Assembly: GCA_007116685.1 (NCBI GenBank)
Contig: SKIC01000042.1
Location: 1 to 17,173 of the forward strand
Source: Balneolales bacterium
Lineage (GTDB): Bacteria; Bacteroidota; Rhodothermia; Balneolales; Natronogracilivirgulaceae
DNA: 17,173 nucleotides
Reading direction: 5' to 3'
A program made the position numbers and the translations under genes. The notes below the pieces were generated by a model that had not been told where the DNA came from, made no database searches, and worked only from the letters and a program-made list of their open reading frames with translations. The first letter of the stretch is position 1. Each line of letters begins with the position of its first letter. Below, piece by piece: positions 1 to 7,698 of the stretch.

Positions 1-2355
1 AACTGTGTTCCCTTCAATAACGGGTTCTTCAGATCCCCACAGAGTAATCGCTCCTCGCCTGAAACTAAAATCAGATGTACTATTCTCTATGGAATTATTG
101 ATAACAGTAACGTTGCTACTGTATCCAATCTGTATACCCGCTGCTACATCCTCCAGTTCAAAGTCAGAAACATCCACATTACTTGAGTGAGTGATTATAA
201 TTTGACCTGCATCCGATGGAATAGGAGGATTATCAGCCTCTGTGGCATAGAAAAGAGGAAGGCCATCACGTACAGTATTTCCCGTCATGGAATGGACAAA
301 ATGCGCCGGTACAGGATCAGTACTGTCAATTATGATACCGGTTTGCATATCATTGTTGTTGATGGATGTTTGTGTGGTTCCAATCGAAAGAACGATATCA
401 ATGTAGTGACCGGAGATTGTATTTTCGAAAATGACAGCTCCTTCGCTATCATCACGAAGCAATATGCCCCAAAATTCGTTATCGTGAATTTCATTATCAC
501 CAATTACAATGTCCTCACCAATACCAACGCGGATTCCCATTGAATTACCGGTAATCACATTTTCTCTGATATCCGCTCCATTAGCTACACGAATACCCGG
601 CGCATCATTGTCCTGAATCGTGTTTCCCGTAATTACCGAGTTCGGTCCCACATGGATACCGGCAAAAATACCGCCGTTATTGATCACCGTATTATTTGTA
701 ATTACTGCATCCCGAGATCGGGCATAGATTCCTTCTTCAGCATTATCTTCTACATGATTATTAGAAATGGTCGCATCCGGTTCTTGATTCCACAAACCAT
801 CGCGGATTCCCTGTTCTTCGTTTCCGATGATGGTATTACCGATTATGCTTGCATTTTCACTGTTTGCGAAGATTCTTACACCCTCGCTACCGTTATAATT
901 TAACGTACTGTTTTCGAGAAGCACATTATCACTGTTTGCGAAAAAAAAACCTGCTACACCATTATTGCTAAACTCGCTGTCGCGAACTACCAAGTTATTA
1001 GAAAATGATGCTTCAAGTCCCTGACGATGGCTACCTGTTACCTCAGTATCCTCAATCACTGTATTAGGAGAGTTAGCTACACGGATGCCCGGAGCTTCAA
1101 GTCCATGACCACCCTCGGCTATCAGTATTTCAGAAAGCTGAGTGGAGGTAGAGTTGAAGACAGCAATTGCTTTTCCGGAAATGTTATTTGCAGTTATATC
1201 TTCTATTGTTACATCTGCACTGAATGCCACTGTAATACCATTGGAAACGCCCTCAAAGGAGTAATCAGAAATTTGGGTTCCGTCCACATTATGTAAAATG
1301 ATTTGAGCTGCATCATCAGGAATGGCAGAAGACGAACTTTCTCCATTGGCATAATAAAGCGGTGCACCATTTATAGTATTACCACTTACGGTATAATCAA
1401 AATGGGAGCTTTCTATATCACTTGCATTGAAAAAATCGAATACAATCCCGGTTTCCATTTCATTATCTGTAAAAGTTGCACCTTCTACGGCGCGGAGGCG
1501 GATATCATATTCACTGTCCGTAATAGTGTTATCAGAAAGAGTTGGGGAATCCGCCTGAATATTGATTGTTAACTCGTGACCTGATATCGTGTTGTTGATG
1601 ATAGTAGTATTCACGGCCTCCTCAAATTGATCGCTACGGAGGTCAATAGCAGTTTGATGATCTGATATACTATTATTTTCTATGTAATTATCAGCTCCAT
1701 ACACCCTAATACCAAACATGTTATTATCGGTGATGGTATTATTGCTTACCGTTGAATAACCGCCAATAATGAGACCTTCTCCACGAACTACCGATTCACC
1801 ATTACCTGTGATTTCATTATCGCTAATGGTAGCATACTGACTGTATTCAAAGTCAACACCAAGGGAGCTATTATTACTTATAACATTATTCAATATCGAA
1901 GTGCTATCTGCCCCAAAACTTCCATTATCACGAATACCGAATTGGTTATCTGTAACATGGTTATTCACCAGAATTGTACCAATACTCTCATCCAGTTTAA
2001 TGCCGGTATCGCTATTGCTGATTTCCAGACCTTCTATACGTACTGAGTCAGCATTATTGATGGTAATGGCTATATCTGATGATTCTATTACTGGTCTTTC
2101 GGATTCATTGGCAGCAATTAGAGTTATTTCTGAGGTTTCAATAAGAATACTCTCGTTGTAGGTGCCGTCTTCGATACAAAGCACATCACCCGGCTCGGCC
2201 CCGTCAATGGCATCCTGTACACTCTCACCACTTTCTATAGTTAAATCACAAGCAGGTGGATTGTTTTGCTGTGCTTCTGATGCTAGTGGATTAGTTAAAT
2301 TGATGAAAAGAAATAGTGATAAAATTAACGTAGTAATTGTGACCAAACGATTCAT
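1..2355 (-). CDS. Secreted parallel beta-helix (PbH1/NosD-like) repeat protein, C-terminus beyond window
   Basis: Read on the minus strand from an ATG at 2355-2353, the frame stays open for 785 codons to the left edge, so the gene is partial at its 3' end. Residues 1-28 form a signal peptide (MNRL, hydrophobic stretch, cleavage likely after ASEA). Residues about 35-85 carry the opening typical of surface right-handed beta-helices (ESVQDAIDGAEPGDVLCIEDGTY). The rest is a ladder of 20-25 residue turns of the form 'xIxxNxIxxNxxxGI', rich in Asn, Gly, Ile and Val, as in PbH1/NosD/pectate-lyase-like folds. Two related modules with GAPLYY (330-335) and GLPLFY (698-703) are 368 residues apart. Such proteins are usually exported or surface-bound and bind or cleave polysaccharide. 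No catalytic motif is recognisable here, and no nos copper genes are nearby, so NosD function is not implied. The several plus-strand open frames over this region are shadows. A run of nine A at 941-949 lies inside the coding sequence. Confidence 0.9.
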   Translation of the reverse strand, partial: MNRLVTITTLILSLFLFINLTNPLASEAQQNNPPACDLTIESGESVQDAIDGAEPGDVLCIEDGTYNESILIETSEITLIAANESERPVIESSDIAITINNADSVRIEGLEISNSDTGIKLDESIGTILVNNHVTDNQFGIRDNGSFGADSTSILNNVISNNSSLGVDFEYSQYATISDNEITGNGESVVRGEGLIIGGYSTVSNNTITDNNMFGIRVYGADNYIENNSISDHQTAIDLRSDQFEEAVNTTIINNTISGHELTINIQADSPTLSDNTITDSEYDIRLRAVEGATFTDNEMETGIVFDFFNASDIESSHFDYTVSGNTINGAPLYYANGESSSSAIPDDAAQIILHNVDGTQISDYSFEGVSNGITVAFSADVTIEDITANNISGKAIAVFNSTSTQLSEILIAEGGHGLEAPGIRVANSPNTVIEDTEVTGSHRQGLEASFSNNLVVRDSEFSNNGVAGFFFANSDNVLLENSTLNYNGSEGVRIFANSENASIIGNTIIGNEEQGIRDGLWNQEPDATISNNHVEDNAEEGIYARSRDAVITNNTVINNGGIFAGIHVGPNSVITGNTIQDNDAPGIRVANGADIRENVITGNSMGIRVGIGEDIVIGDNEIHDNEFWGILLRDDSEGAVIFENTISGHYIDIVLSIGTTQTSINNNDMQTGIIIDSTDPVPAHFVHSMTGNTVRDGLPLFYATEADNPPIPSDAGQIIITHSSNVDVSDFELEDVAAGIQIGYSSNVTVINNSIENSTSDFSFRRGAITLWGSEEPVIEGNTV

Positions 2356-2795
2356 GAGTTATATACTTGATTCATATTTATACTGCACATACCAAAAGGC
2401 TCTCTAAATAGTTTTTTACTTTGGTATGTCATTGCTACACAAACTGTTAATTATTATACAGAAATGCAAAAAGCGATATTGCAGCCACAAAAGTTATACG
2501 TAATTACCTGATATTTTTCTGATTGGAAAAGCAAAAAGAGTGTATTTTTAAAACTATAATATTATTTGTTAGGAAAAATAGGAATCCCAAAACATCATCT
2601 ATTTAAAAACTCTACAATCTTGGGCAAGACGTAAGATTTATTCGTAGCAAGCCTCAACCCGATTATCCTCAAAGAAGTTTTTAGGCAGGAAGTCTTAAAC
2701 TTCAATACAAAATTCGGGCTAAACCATATACAGATACGAACCGAGCGGAAAAATTATCCTAAATCCTTAAGGCTAAGGCGGGGTCGGGAGAGTTA
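2356..2795. other. Intergenic stretch with no recognisable gene
   Basis: These 440 AT-rich bases separate the beta-helix gene from the 3' end of the HNH gene, both on the minus strand. I see no coding region with a plausible start and no clear terminator or promoter. The one notable item is a copy at 2721-2738 of 18 bases that also form the last codons of the HNH gene (2798-2815). A weak five-base-pair stem around 2767-2780 could help end the upstream transcript. Confidence 0.6.
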
Positions 2796-2815
2796 TCAAA
2801 CCATATACAGATACG
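2721..2815. repeat. Pair of 18-base direct repeats, one at the 3' end of the HNH gene
   Basis: The same 18 bases (aaaccatatacagatacg) occur at 2721-2738 and 2798-2815, 77 bases apart. The second copy encodes the C-terminal YLYMV of the HNH protein. Read in the same phase, the first copy also spells YLYMV followed by a stop (TAG instead of TGA). The sequence around the copies does not match. This looks like a remnant of a partial duplication or recombination at the end of the HNH gene. Confidence 0.7.
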
Positions 2816-3299
2816 GCTTCCAATGCTCGTGCACGTTGCCGTGGAAATCTCTAAGAAAAATAATATGATTAGGACGATAGACCTTTTTCATAAGGGGCAT
2901 TTCGGCTTCTTTAGGAGTGCGGTTTCCCTTTTTATGATTACAGGAACTACATGCCGTTGCCAGATTCTCCCAACTATCTCCACCACCCCGGCTTTTTGGG
3001 ATGATATGATCAATGGTTAAGTCGCTTCGGCTTCCACAATACAAGCATTTATTGCCATCCCGCTTCATAATGTTCTTTCGGGAAAGCACGATATTTTTAT
3101 AAGGAATACGTGCATAACGGCGCAGGCGAATTACGGAGGGATAATCAAATACGGAATCAACTGTATGTATTTTTTGCAGGGGATTATCGTGCAGCATTTC
3201 GGCCTTATCCAAAAAAAGCAGCAGCAGCGACTTCTTAACGTTCACAACGCTAAGTGGCTGATAATCCTGATTCAATATGAGTACGTTTCCGTTCAGCAT
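2796..3299 (-). CDS. HNH endonuclease family protein (McrA-like fold)
   Basis: A complete 167-residue protein. The HNH nuclease core lies at about 84-130: two CxxC zinc-binding pairs (C85/C88 in CLYCG and C117/C120 in CSSCN) surround the catalytic DH pair (D97, H98 in LTIDHIIPKSRGG), with N121 and H122 completing the beta-beta-alpha-metal fold. The N-terminal 80 residues (VLILNQDYQPLSVVNVKKSLLLLF) are characteristic of a stand-alone HNH family widespread in Bacteroidota and Cyanobacteria. The protein presumably cleaves or nicks DNA, but its cellular role is not known. No methyltransferase or restriction partner is nearby, so a restriction role is not supported. It is the last gene of a five-gene minus-strand run, 40 bases after the NlpC/P60 gene. 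Confidence 0.9.
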   Translation of the reverse strand: MLNGNVLILNQDYQPLSVVNVKKSLLLLFLDKAEMLHDNPLQKIHTVDSVFDYPSVIRLRRYARIPYKNIVLSRKNIMKRDGNKCLYCGSRSDLTIDHIIPKSRGGGDSWENLATACSSCNHKKGNRTPKEAEMPLMKKVYRPNHIIFLRDFHGNVHEHWKPYLYMV

Positions 3300-3339
3300 T
3301 TAATCAAGCAGAACCGTAAGTGTTGAATGATTGTGATCT

Positions 3340-4143
3340 TTAAAAAGACTCTTTTGGCGAAAATGGGGATTGAATTCCCACAATAGCCTCAGAAAGTCTG
3401 TTATTTAACGGATATGGATTCTCAAATCGTTTCCTGGGGTCGATATTCTGCAAACACACTGATGCCGAAGCATGTAGCAAGGTTCCATTGCCCACATAAA
3501 ACCCAACGTGAGATACTCCACCACCGTCAAAAGCGAAATAAATCAAATCTCCTTTTTCGGCATCTTTGATATCATTGCTTTTGTAGGGTTTTGCCTGTGC
3601 TTGTTGCGAACTGTCCCGCGGTAAAGCCACATCATGTAAAAGGTAAACTGTTTGCACCAATCCTGAACAATCAATACCAAAATCTGTTCTTCCACCCCAT
3701 AAATAAGGCGTTCCCAGAAAAAACATCGCTGTTTCTATAATATCATTGCCTTTAACAGAACGAAGTGCGGTTTCCGGTTTACCGGTAAACTGATGAATGG
3801 AGATTTCCTCTTCACCAAAATCAACCAAGGCGCCCGGTGGTACCATTCGGGATTCGATTTTATTGTGAACCCGAAAAGTAGCAAAAGGAGAACGCTTCAG
3901 CATACGCTCAGAAACGTATTGCATTTTCTGGGTTTGATTCAAAAGAATGACCTGATTCTTAGAAACCCATCCGTGGTAATTATCAAACTCTGTTACCACT
4001 TCAACCCAGCGTCCATCAATGGAAAGCACCTCGGAAATTTCGCCAAGCAAGCATTGATTAACCATTTCAGCCTGCTCTCGCGGCTGCTTACGTAAAGGAA
4101 CTACAGCGCTGGACGCGATACAAAACAGAACGCCATCAGTCAT
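3340..4143 (-). CDS. NlpC/P60 (C40) peptidase with N-terminal SH3b region, YkfC-like
   Basis: A complete 267-residue protein. Residues about 10-65 look like a bacterial SH3 domain (VVPLRKQPREQAEMVNQ...GRWVEVVTE...YHGWV), and about 70-125 is probably a second SH3-like region. The catalytic NlpC/P60 domain covers about 132-260. Its Cys-His-His residues are C159 in GIDCSGLVQ, H212 in SHVGFYVG and H224 in LLHASAS. The family cleaves gamma-D-Glu to diamino-acid bonds in cell-wall peptides. There is no signal peptide, and the architecture matches cytoplasmic dipeptidyl-peptidase VI/YkfC-type enzymes that recycle murein peptides, so recycling is the likely role (inference). It lies 82 bases downstream of the DUF3127-like gene and 40 bases upstream of the HNH gene, all on the same strand. 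Confidence 0.9.
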   Translation of the reverse strand: MTDGVLFCIASSAVVPLRKQPREQAEMVNQCLLGEISEVLSIDGRWVEVVTEFDNYHGWVSKNQVILLNQTQKMQYVSERMLKRSPFATFRVHNKIESRMVPPGALVDFGEEEISIHQFTGKPETALRSVKGNDIIETAMFFLGTPYLWGGRTDFGIDCSGLVQTVYLLHDVALPRDSSQQAQAKPYKSNDIKDAEKGDLIYFAFDGGGVSHVGFYVGNGTLLHASASVCLQNIDPRKRFENPYPLNNRLSEAIVGIQSPFSPKESF

Positions 4144-4225
4144 TTGAATCTCTGGTTAAAAAGTGAAAACCGATATCTAATCGGCAAATATACTATCAAA
4201 AAACTAAGAGGCTTCCAAATGCCTC

Positions 4226-4579
4226 CTAGAATGGTAAGTCGTCTTCGTCACTGTTCCCAAGTTCAAACGGAGGCGGCTCCTGCGGTGGCGGTCCATCTCC
4301 GGCAGCACCTGAAGTTTTCTCAACTTTCCATGCTTTTACATTGGTATACCAGCGCCCTTTGAATTCGTTACTCTGGATATCGATACTCACCGTAACGTCA
4401 TCGCCTTCAGCCACAGCAGATTGCTCAATATCATCTCCCCATTGCGTTATGCAAATTTTCTTGGGATAATTATCCTGGGTTTCAATTACAAAATCACGCT
4501 TTCTCCAGGTTCCATTTTTCCCCTGACCGGTTTGTTCTTGCAGCACGTGTACTACTTTCCCGGATACTTTTAGATCCAT
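4226..4579 (-). CDS. DUF3127-like OB-fold protein with SSB-like acidic C-terminal tail
   Basis: A complete 117-residue protein starting at an ATG preceded by AAGGA (good spacing). Residues 1-88 match DUF3127 as I know it: MDLKVSGKVVHVLQEQTGQGKNG-type opening, then W/F-rich strands (WRKRDFVIET, KICITQWGDD, GDDVTVSIDI, GRWYTNVKAWKVE) consistent with an OB-fold. A Gly/Pro-rich linker (GAAGDGPPPQEPPP) leads to an acidic end, NSDEDDLPF. That layout (OB-fold, flexible linker, acidic tail ending in hydrophobic-Pro-Phe) is that of bacterial single-stranded DNA-binding protein, whose tail DDDIPF recruits repair and replication enzymes. The fold assignment is from memory of the family; single-strand binding is inference. 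It is the third gene of the run that starts with cystathionine beta-synthase. Confidence 0.85.
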   Translation of the reverse strand: MDLKVSGKVVHVLQEQTGQGKNGTWRKRDFVIETQDNYPKKICITQWGDDIEQSAVAEGDDVTVSIDIQSNEFKGRWYTNVKAWKVEKTSGAAGDGPPPQEPPPFELGNSDEDDLPF

Positions 4580-4618
4580 TACTTCCTTAAAAATTTTGAG
4601 TTACTATTATCTTTTGTA

Positions 4619-4936
4619 TTAGGCTTCAGGCAGCGGACCACGATAGTTAAAACCTTGTTCGGGTCTTGCTTTGGATTCTTTGATGGTGCCGTGCAATTCT
4701 TCGTAACGGCGAATATTTTCATTCAGAGCATTGGCAAATCTCTTCGAATGCTCAGGGGTGAGAATCAGCCTTTTTTGAACTTTTGCCTTGGGCAAGCCCG
4801 GCATTACGGCTATGAAATCAAAAATAAATTCCGATGCCGAATGGGTAATCATCACCAAATTTGAATAGGTACCGGTTGATTCCTCTTTAGTGAGTTCAAT
4901 TTCTAGTTTATTCTGTTGAGTCTTTTTTTGTTGCAT
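4619..4936 (-). CDS. DUF3467-like small protein
   Basis: The best start is the ATG at 4936-4934, giving 105 residues. It has a ribosome-binding site (AAAGAGA at 4945-4939), begins seven bases after the upstream stop, and begins with the usual family opening MQQKKTQQNKLEIEL. A longer reading from 4987 would overlap the upstream gene and add an unconserved leader. The body (GTYSNLVMITHSASEFIFDFIAVMPGLPKAKVQKRLILTPEHSKRFANALNENIRRYEELHG) matches DUF3467, a family of roughly 100-residue proteins common in Bacteroidota and some other phyla and of unknown function. It is soluble, with no signal peptide or metal site. It sits between cystathionine beta-synthase and the DUF3127-like gene, and co-transcription is likely from the spacing. 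Confidence 0.85.
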   Translation of the reverse strand: MQQKKTQQNKLEIELTKEESTGTYSNLVMITHSASEFIFDFIAVMPGLPKAKVQKRLILTPEHSKRFANALNENIRRYEELHGTIKESKARPEQGFNYRGPLPEA

Positions 4937-4943
4937 GATCTCT

Positions 4944-6335
4944 TTAGTTGTTATTGTTTGCGAGTGACAATGCTGATATGATATCACTTCGCGTTAGAAT
5001 ATGAAATTCTCCGTTCTCTATTTCAATAAGCACAGCACCTGCCTGTTGATGTAGTGATTTACTAATCTTATCCACTCCGGAGTCTGCCGGTAAAATAGGT
5101 AAGGGCTCATCCATAACGGAAGCTACACTATCAGAACTGGCTTCCGGATTTTGCAATAATCGGGAGAGTATGTTTTTTTCGCTCAGGCTACCCACAAATT
5201 TGCCCTCATTCAACACAGGTAGCTGAGAAATATTGTTGCTCTGCATCAAATGCACTGCTTTTCCAAGTGTATCCGAGGCAGCAACGGTAATAAGTTCAGA
5301 AGTTCTTTTCTTACCGGAATCGATAATTGACGAAGCATTCAAGCCATTTCCATAATCCAAAAATCCGTTGGAGCGCATCCAGTCATCATTATAGATTTTT
5401 GAAACGTAGCGGGTTCCACTATCTGGCAAAATCACAACCACCACGTCGTTTTCACCTAAATTATTTTGTCGTGCATATTCCAGGGCTCCCCATAAAGCTG
5501 CACCACAAGAACCGCCAATAAATAATCCTTCTTGTTTAGCAAGAGCACGAGTTGTTACAAAGGCTTCTTTATCCGGGCACTGAATTACCTCGTCAATCAA
5601 GTCAAAATCCACATTCCCCGGAATGATATCCTCCCCGATTCCCTCGGTTAGATATGGTCCAATTTGTGATTTATCGAACACTCTGGTTTTAAAATAGCTC
5701 AGATAAACGGAGCCCACAGAATCCACGCCTACTACTTTTATATCAGGATTTTGCTCTTTTAGATATTTGGCTGTTCCGGAGATTGTTCCACCGGTTCCCA
5801 TCCCGGCTACATAATGAGTGACTTTACCTTCGGTCTGCTTCCAGATTTCAGGTCCCGTGGTTTCGTAATGCGCCTGAGCATTACTGGGATTATCGTATTG
5901 ATTAGGATAATAGGAATTTGGGATTTCCTCACTTAAGCGCTTAGCAACCGAGTAATACGAACGCGGGTCTTCAGGCTCAACATTGGTCGGACAAACCTTA
6001 ACTTCAGCACCAAGCGCTCTGAGAAGATTGATTTTTTCCGGGCTTTGCTTATCTGTGGTCGTGAAAATACACTTATACCCTTTTACTACAGCAGCCAGTG
6101 CCAATCCCATACCAGTATTGCCGGATGTTCCTTCTATGATGGTTCCACCCGGTTTGATTTTGCCTTCCATCTCGGCATCTTCAATCATCTTTATAGCAAT
6201 TCTGTCTTTAACCGATTGCCCGGGATTAAAATATTCTACCTTAACCAGCACGGTTGCCTTAATATCAGATGCCAAAGATTGCAGTTCAATCATTGGCGTA
6301 TTGCCGATGGTTTCTAAAATCGATTTATGCCACAT
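4944..6335 (-). CDS. cbs: Cystathionine beta-synthase (PLP enzyme with C-terminal CBS-domain pair)
   Basis: A complete 463-residue cytoplasmic enzyme of the fold-type II PLP family. Visible landmarks are the PLP lysine K43 in NPGQSVKDR, the substrate loop GTSGNTG (69-75), the phosphate loop GTGGT (180-184), the EGIGEDIIPGN segment (231-241) and PDSGTRYVSK (304-313). Residues about 340-395 and 405-463 form a regulatory Bateman pair (ISQLPVLNEGKFVGSLSEKNIL and the final TRSDIISAL), as in eukaryotic-type cystathionine beta-synthase. The expected reaction is serine plus homocysteine to cystathionine; cysteine synthase activity is an alternative that sequence alone does not exclude, although the CBS-domain pair favours the former. 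No cystathionine gamma-lyase is in the window. It heads a minus-strand run and diverges from the SpoIID gene across 140 bases. Confidence 0.9.
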   Translation of the reverse strand: MWHKSILETIGNTPMIELQSLASDIKATVLVKVEYFNPGQSVKDRIAIKMIEDAEMEGKIKPGGTIIEGTSGNTGMGLALAAVVKGYKCIFTTTDKQSPEKINLLRALGAEVKVCPTNVEPEDPRSYYSVAKRLSEEIPNSYYPNQYDNPSNAQAHYETTGPEIWKQTEGKVTHYVAGMGTGGTISGTAKYLKEQNPDIKVVGVDSVGSVYLSYFKTRVFDKSQIGPYLTEGIGEDIIPGNVDFDLIDEVIQCPDKEAFVTTRALAKQEGLFIGGSCGAALWGALEYARQNNLGENDVVVVILPDSGTRYVSKIYNDDWMRSNGFLDYGNGLNASSIIDSGKKRTSELITVAASDTLGKAVHLMQSNNISQLPVLNEGKFVGSLSEKNILSRLLQNPEASSDSVASVMDEPLPILPADSGVDKISKSLHQQAGAVLIEIENGEFHILTRSDIISALSLANNNN

Positions 6336-6405
6336 ACATTCAGATTTTTTGACTTGTGTTGCGATGGTGATTTATCTTCATTTAATGCTATCTTAAAGCA
6401 TATTT

Positions 6406-6433
6406 TTGACGCAAAGTATTCCGTTAATATAGT
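6406..6433 (+). promoter_or_regulatory. Candidate sigma-70-type promoter for the SpoIID-domain gene
   Basis: TTGACG at 6406-6411 and TATAGT at 6428-6433 are separated by 16 bases. They lie in the 140-base divergent spacer, pointing towards the TTG start at 6476 about 43 bases downstream. The match is by eye only. Confidence 0.4.
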
Positions 6434-6475
6434 CAAAGCCCCCGGACAAATTCGAATTTATAATAAGATTTCCGA

Positions 6476-7696
6476 TTGAAGCGCTTTTTTCTGTTTTCAG
6501 CCTTATTACTCGCTTTTCCATTGTTCCTGACTGGTACAGAGCGCTACCTCGACGTTAGAAATCTAACCACGCTTGATGTGCTATTATTCGAATTGCAACC
6601 AACTTCGAATCTCACAATTTCTGCTTTTGATGGTGATGTAACCATCCGTGCGGGTCAGCGAAGCTGGACACAAGAAATGGACCAACCCGCTTTTGCCATC
6701 AGCGTGCATAACGGACAAATTCAAGTACGTCATCCTGAGTTTCGGGGAACGGTTTCGGAGCTGATTTTTGAAACGGATGACAGCAGTATGATTCGCATGA
6801 ATCATCCCGAGGCAGGATTCCGCTATTATCGTGGTTCCATGAGAATTCACATAAATACCGACCGCAGAACATTCCGAATTATAAACACGGTTCTACTCGA
6901 AGATTATATTGCCAGCGTTGTTGGCGGCGAGATGAACTTTCCTGAAATGGAAGCTTTAAAAACTCAAGCCGTAATTGCTCGAACCTATGCCTTGTGGAGT
7001 CTTGCGCACAGCTCACACAACGAATATCAACTTACTGATCATACTTTAAATCAGGTTTATAAGGGAATCTTGATAAATAGACCTGATTACTTACGTGCGG
7101 CACTTTCCACAAGCGGCGAAGTACTAACATGGAGCGGGCGACTGGTTTTAGCAGCTTACTCAAGCACCTGCGGCGGACAAACTTCCGATAATGAAAGTAT
7201 TTGGTCGGGAAATCCGCTACCCTATCTCCGGTCAGTCAGCGATGGAGATGCCTGCTCCGAATCACCTCATTTTAGATGGAATTATGAAGTTGCTACGAAC
7301 AGAATCTATCAGGTACTTAGCCGTCATACCAATCGGCAAATATCAGAAATACGAGTTGGAAATGTAGACAGACACGGACTTGTAACGAATATCATCGCAA
7401 GAGATAATCGAGGAAATGAAGCTGAAATTCGAGCCAATACCTTTCGTTTACTGGTAAATCAGCAAATTGAGCACAATTCCATTAGAAGCACTAGATTTCA
7501 AATGAATAGAATCGGGAATAATTATATATTTGAAGGCAAAGGATTAGGGCATGGAATTGGACTTTGTCAATGGGGTGCCCGGGGATTAGCTCAATCCGGA
7601 TGGAATTATCGAGATATTCTCAAGTTATATTACAAAGGCGCAGAAGTAGTTGATATACACAGCTTGGAACAACCAATTTTACACTTAGCGAATTAA
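6476..7696 (+). CDS. Secreted SpoIID/LytB-domain protein
   Basis: A 406-residue protein that must start at the TTG at 6476: an in-frame stop lies four codons upstream (6464-6466), no ATG is available before the signal peptide, and the TTG yields MKRFFLFSALLLAFPLFLTGTE, a clear export signal. Residues about 120-390 form the SpoIID/LytB domain. The catalytic-type glutamate is E152 in GGEMNFPEMEALKTQAVIARTYAL. The domain also has STCGGQTSDNESIW (230-243) and the closing GLGHGIGLCQWGARGLAQSG (356-375). Spore-former SpoIID is a lytic transglycosylase acting on denuded glycan strands. In non-sporulating Gram-negative bacteria, homologues are envelope proteins of less certain role, so murein processing in the periplasm is the likely function. 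It is followed after two bases by a DUF4290-like gene. Confidence 0.9.
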   Translation: MKRFFLFSALLLAFPLFLTGTERYLDVRNLTTLDVLLFELQPTSNLTISAFDGDVTIRAGQRSWTQEMDQPAFAISVHNGQIQVRHPEFRGTVSELIFETDDSSMIRMNHPEAGFRYYRGSMRIHINTDRRTFRIINTVLLEDYIASVVGGEMNFPEMEALKTQAVIARTYALWSLAHSSHNEYQLTDHTLNQVYKGILINRPDYLRAALSTSGEVLTWSGRLVLAAYSSTCGGQTSDNESIWSGNPLPYLRSVSDGDACSESPHFRWNYEVATNRIYQVLSRHTNRQISEIRVGNVDRHGLVTNIIARDNRGNEAEIRANTFRLLVNQQIEHNSIRSTRFQMNRIGNNYIFEGKGLGHGIGLCQWGARGLAQSGWNYRDILKLYYKGAEVVDIHSLEQPILHLAN

Positions 7697-7698
7697 AT

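Noticed and set aside
1..2355. NosD copper-maturation protein
   Set aside because: The similarity is only to the shared beta-helix repeat, and no nitrous oxide reductase genes are nearby.
1..2407. Seven or more plus-strand open frames of 60-118 codons
   Set aside because: They are antisense shadows of one continuous minus-strand beta-helix frame that has a signal peptide and regular Asn/Gly/Ile repeat turns.
2796..3299. Type IV or other restriction system based on the HNH protein
   Set aside because: No methyltransferase, specificity or modified-base recognition gene is adjacent, and the N-terminal part matches a widespread stand-alone HNH family.
4619..4987. Longer start (4987) for the DUF3467-like gene
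   Set aside because: It overlaps the cystathionine beta-synthase gene by 44 bases and adds an unconserved leader, whereas the ATG at 4936 has a good ribosome-binding site.
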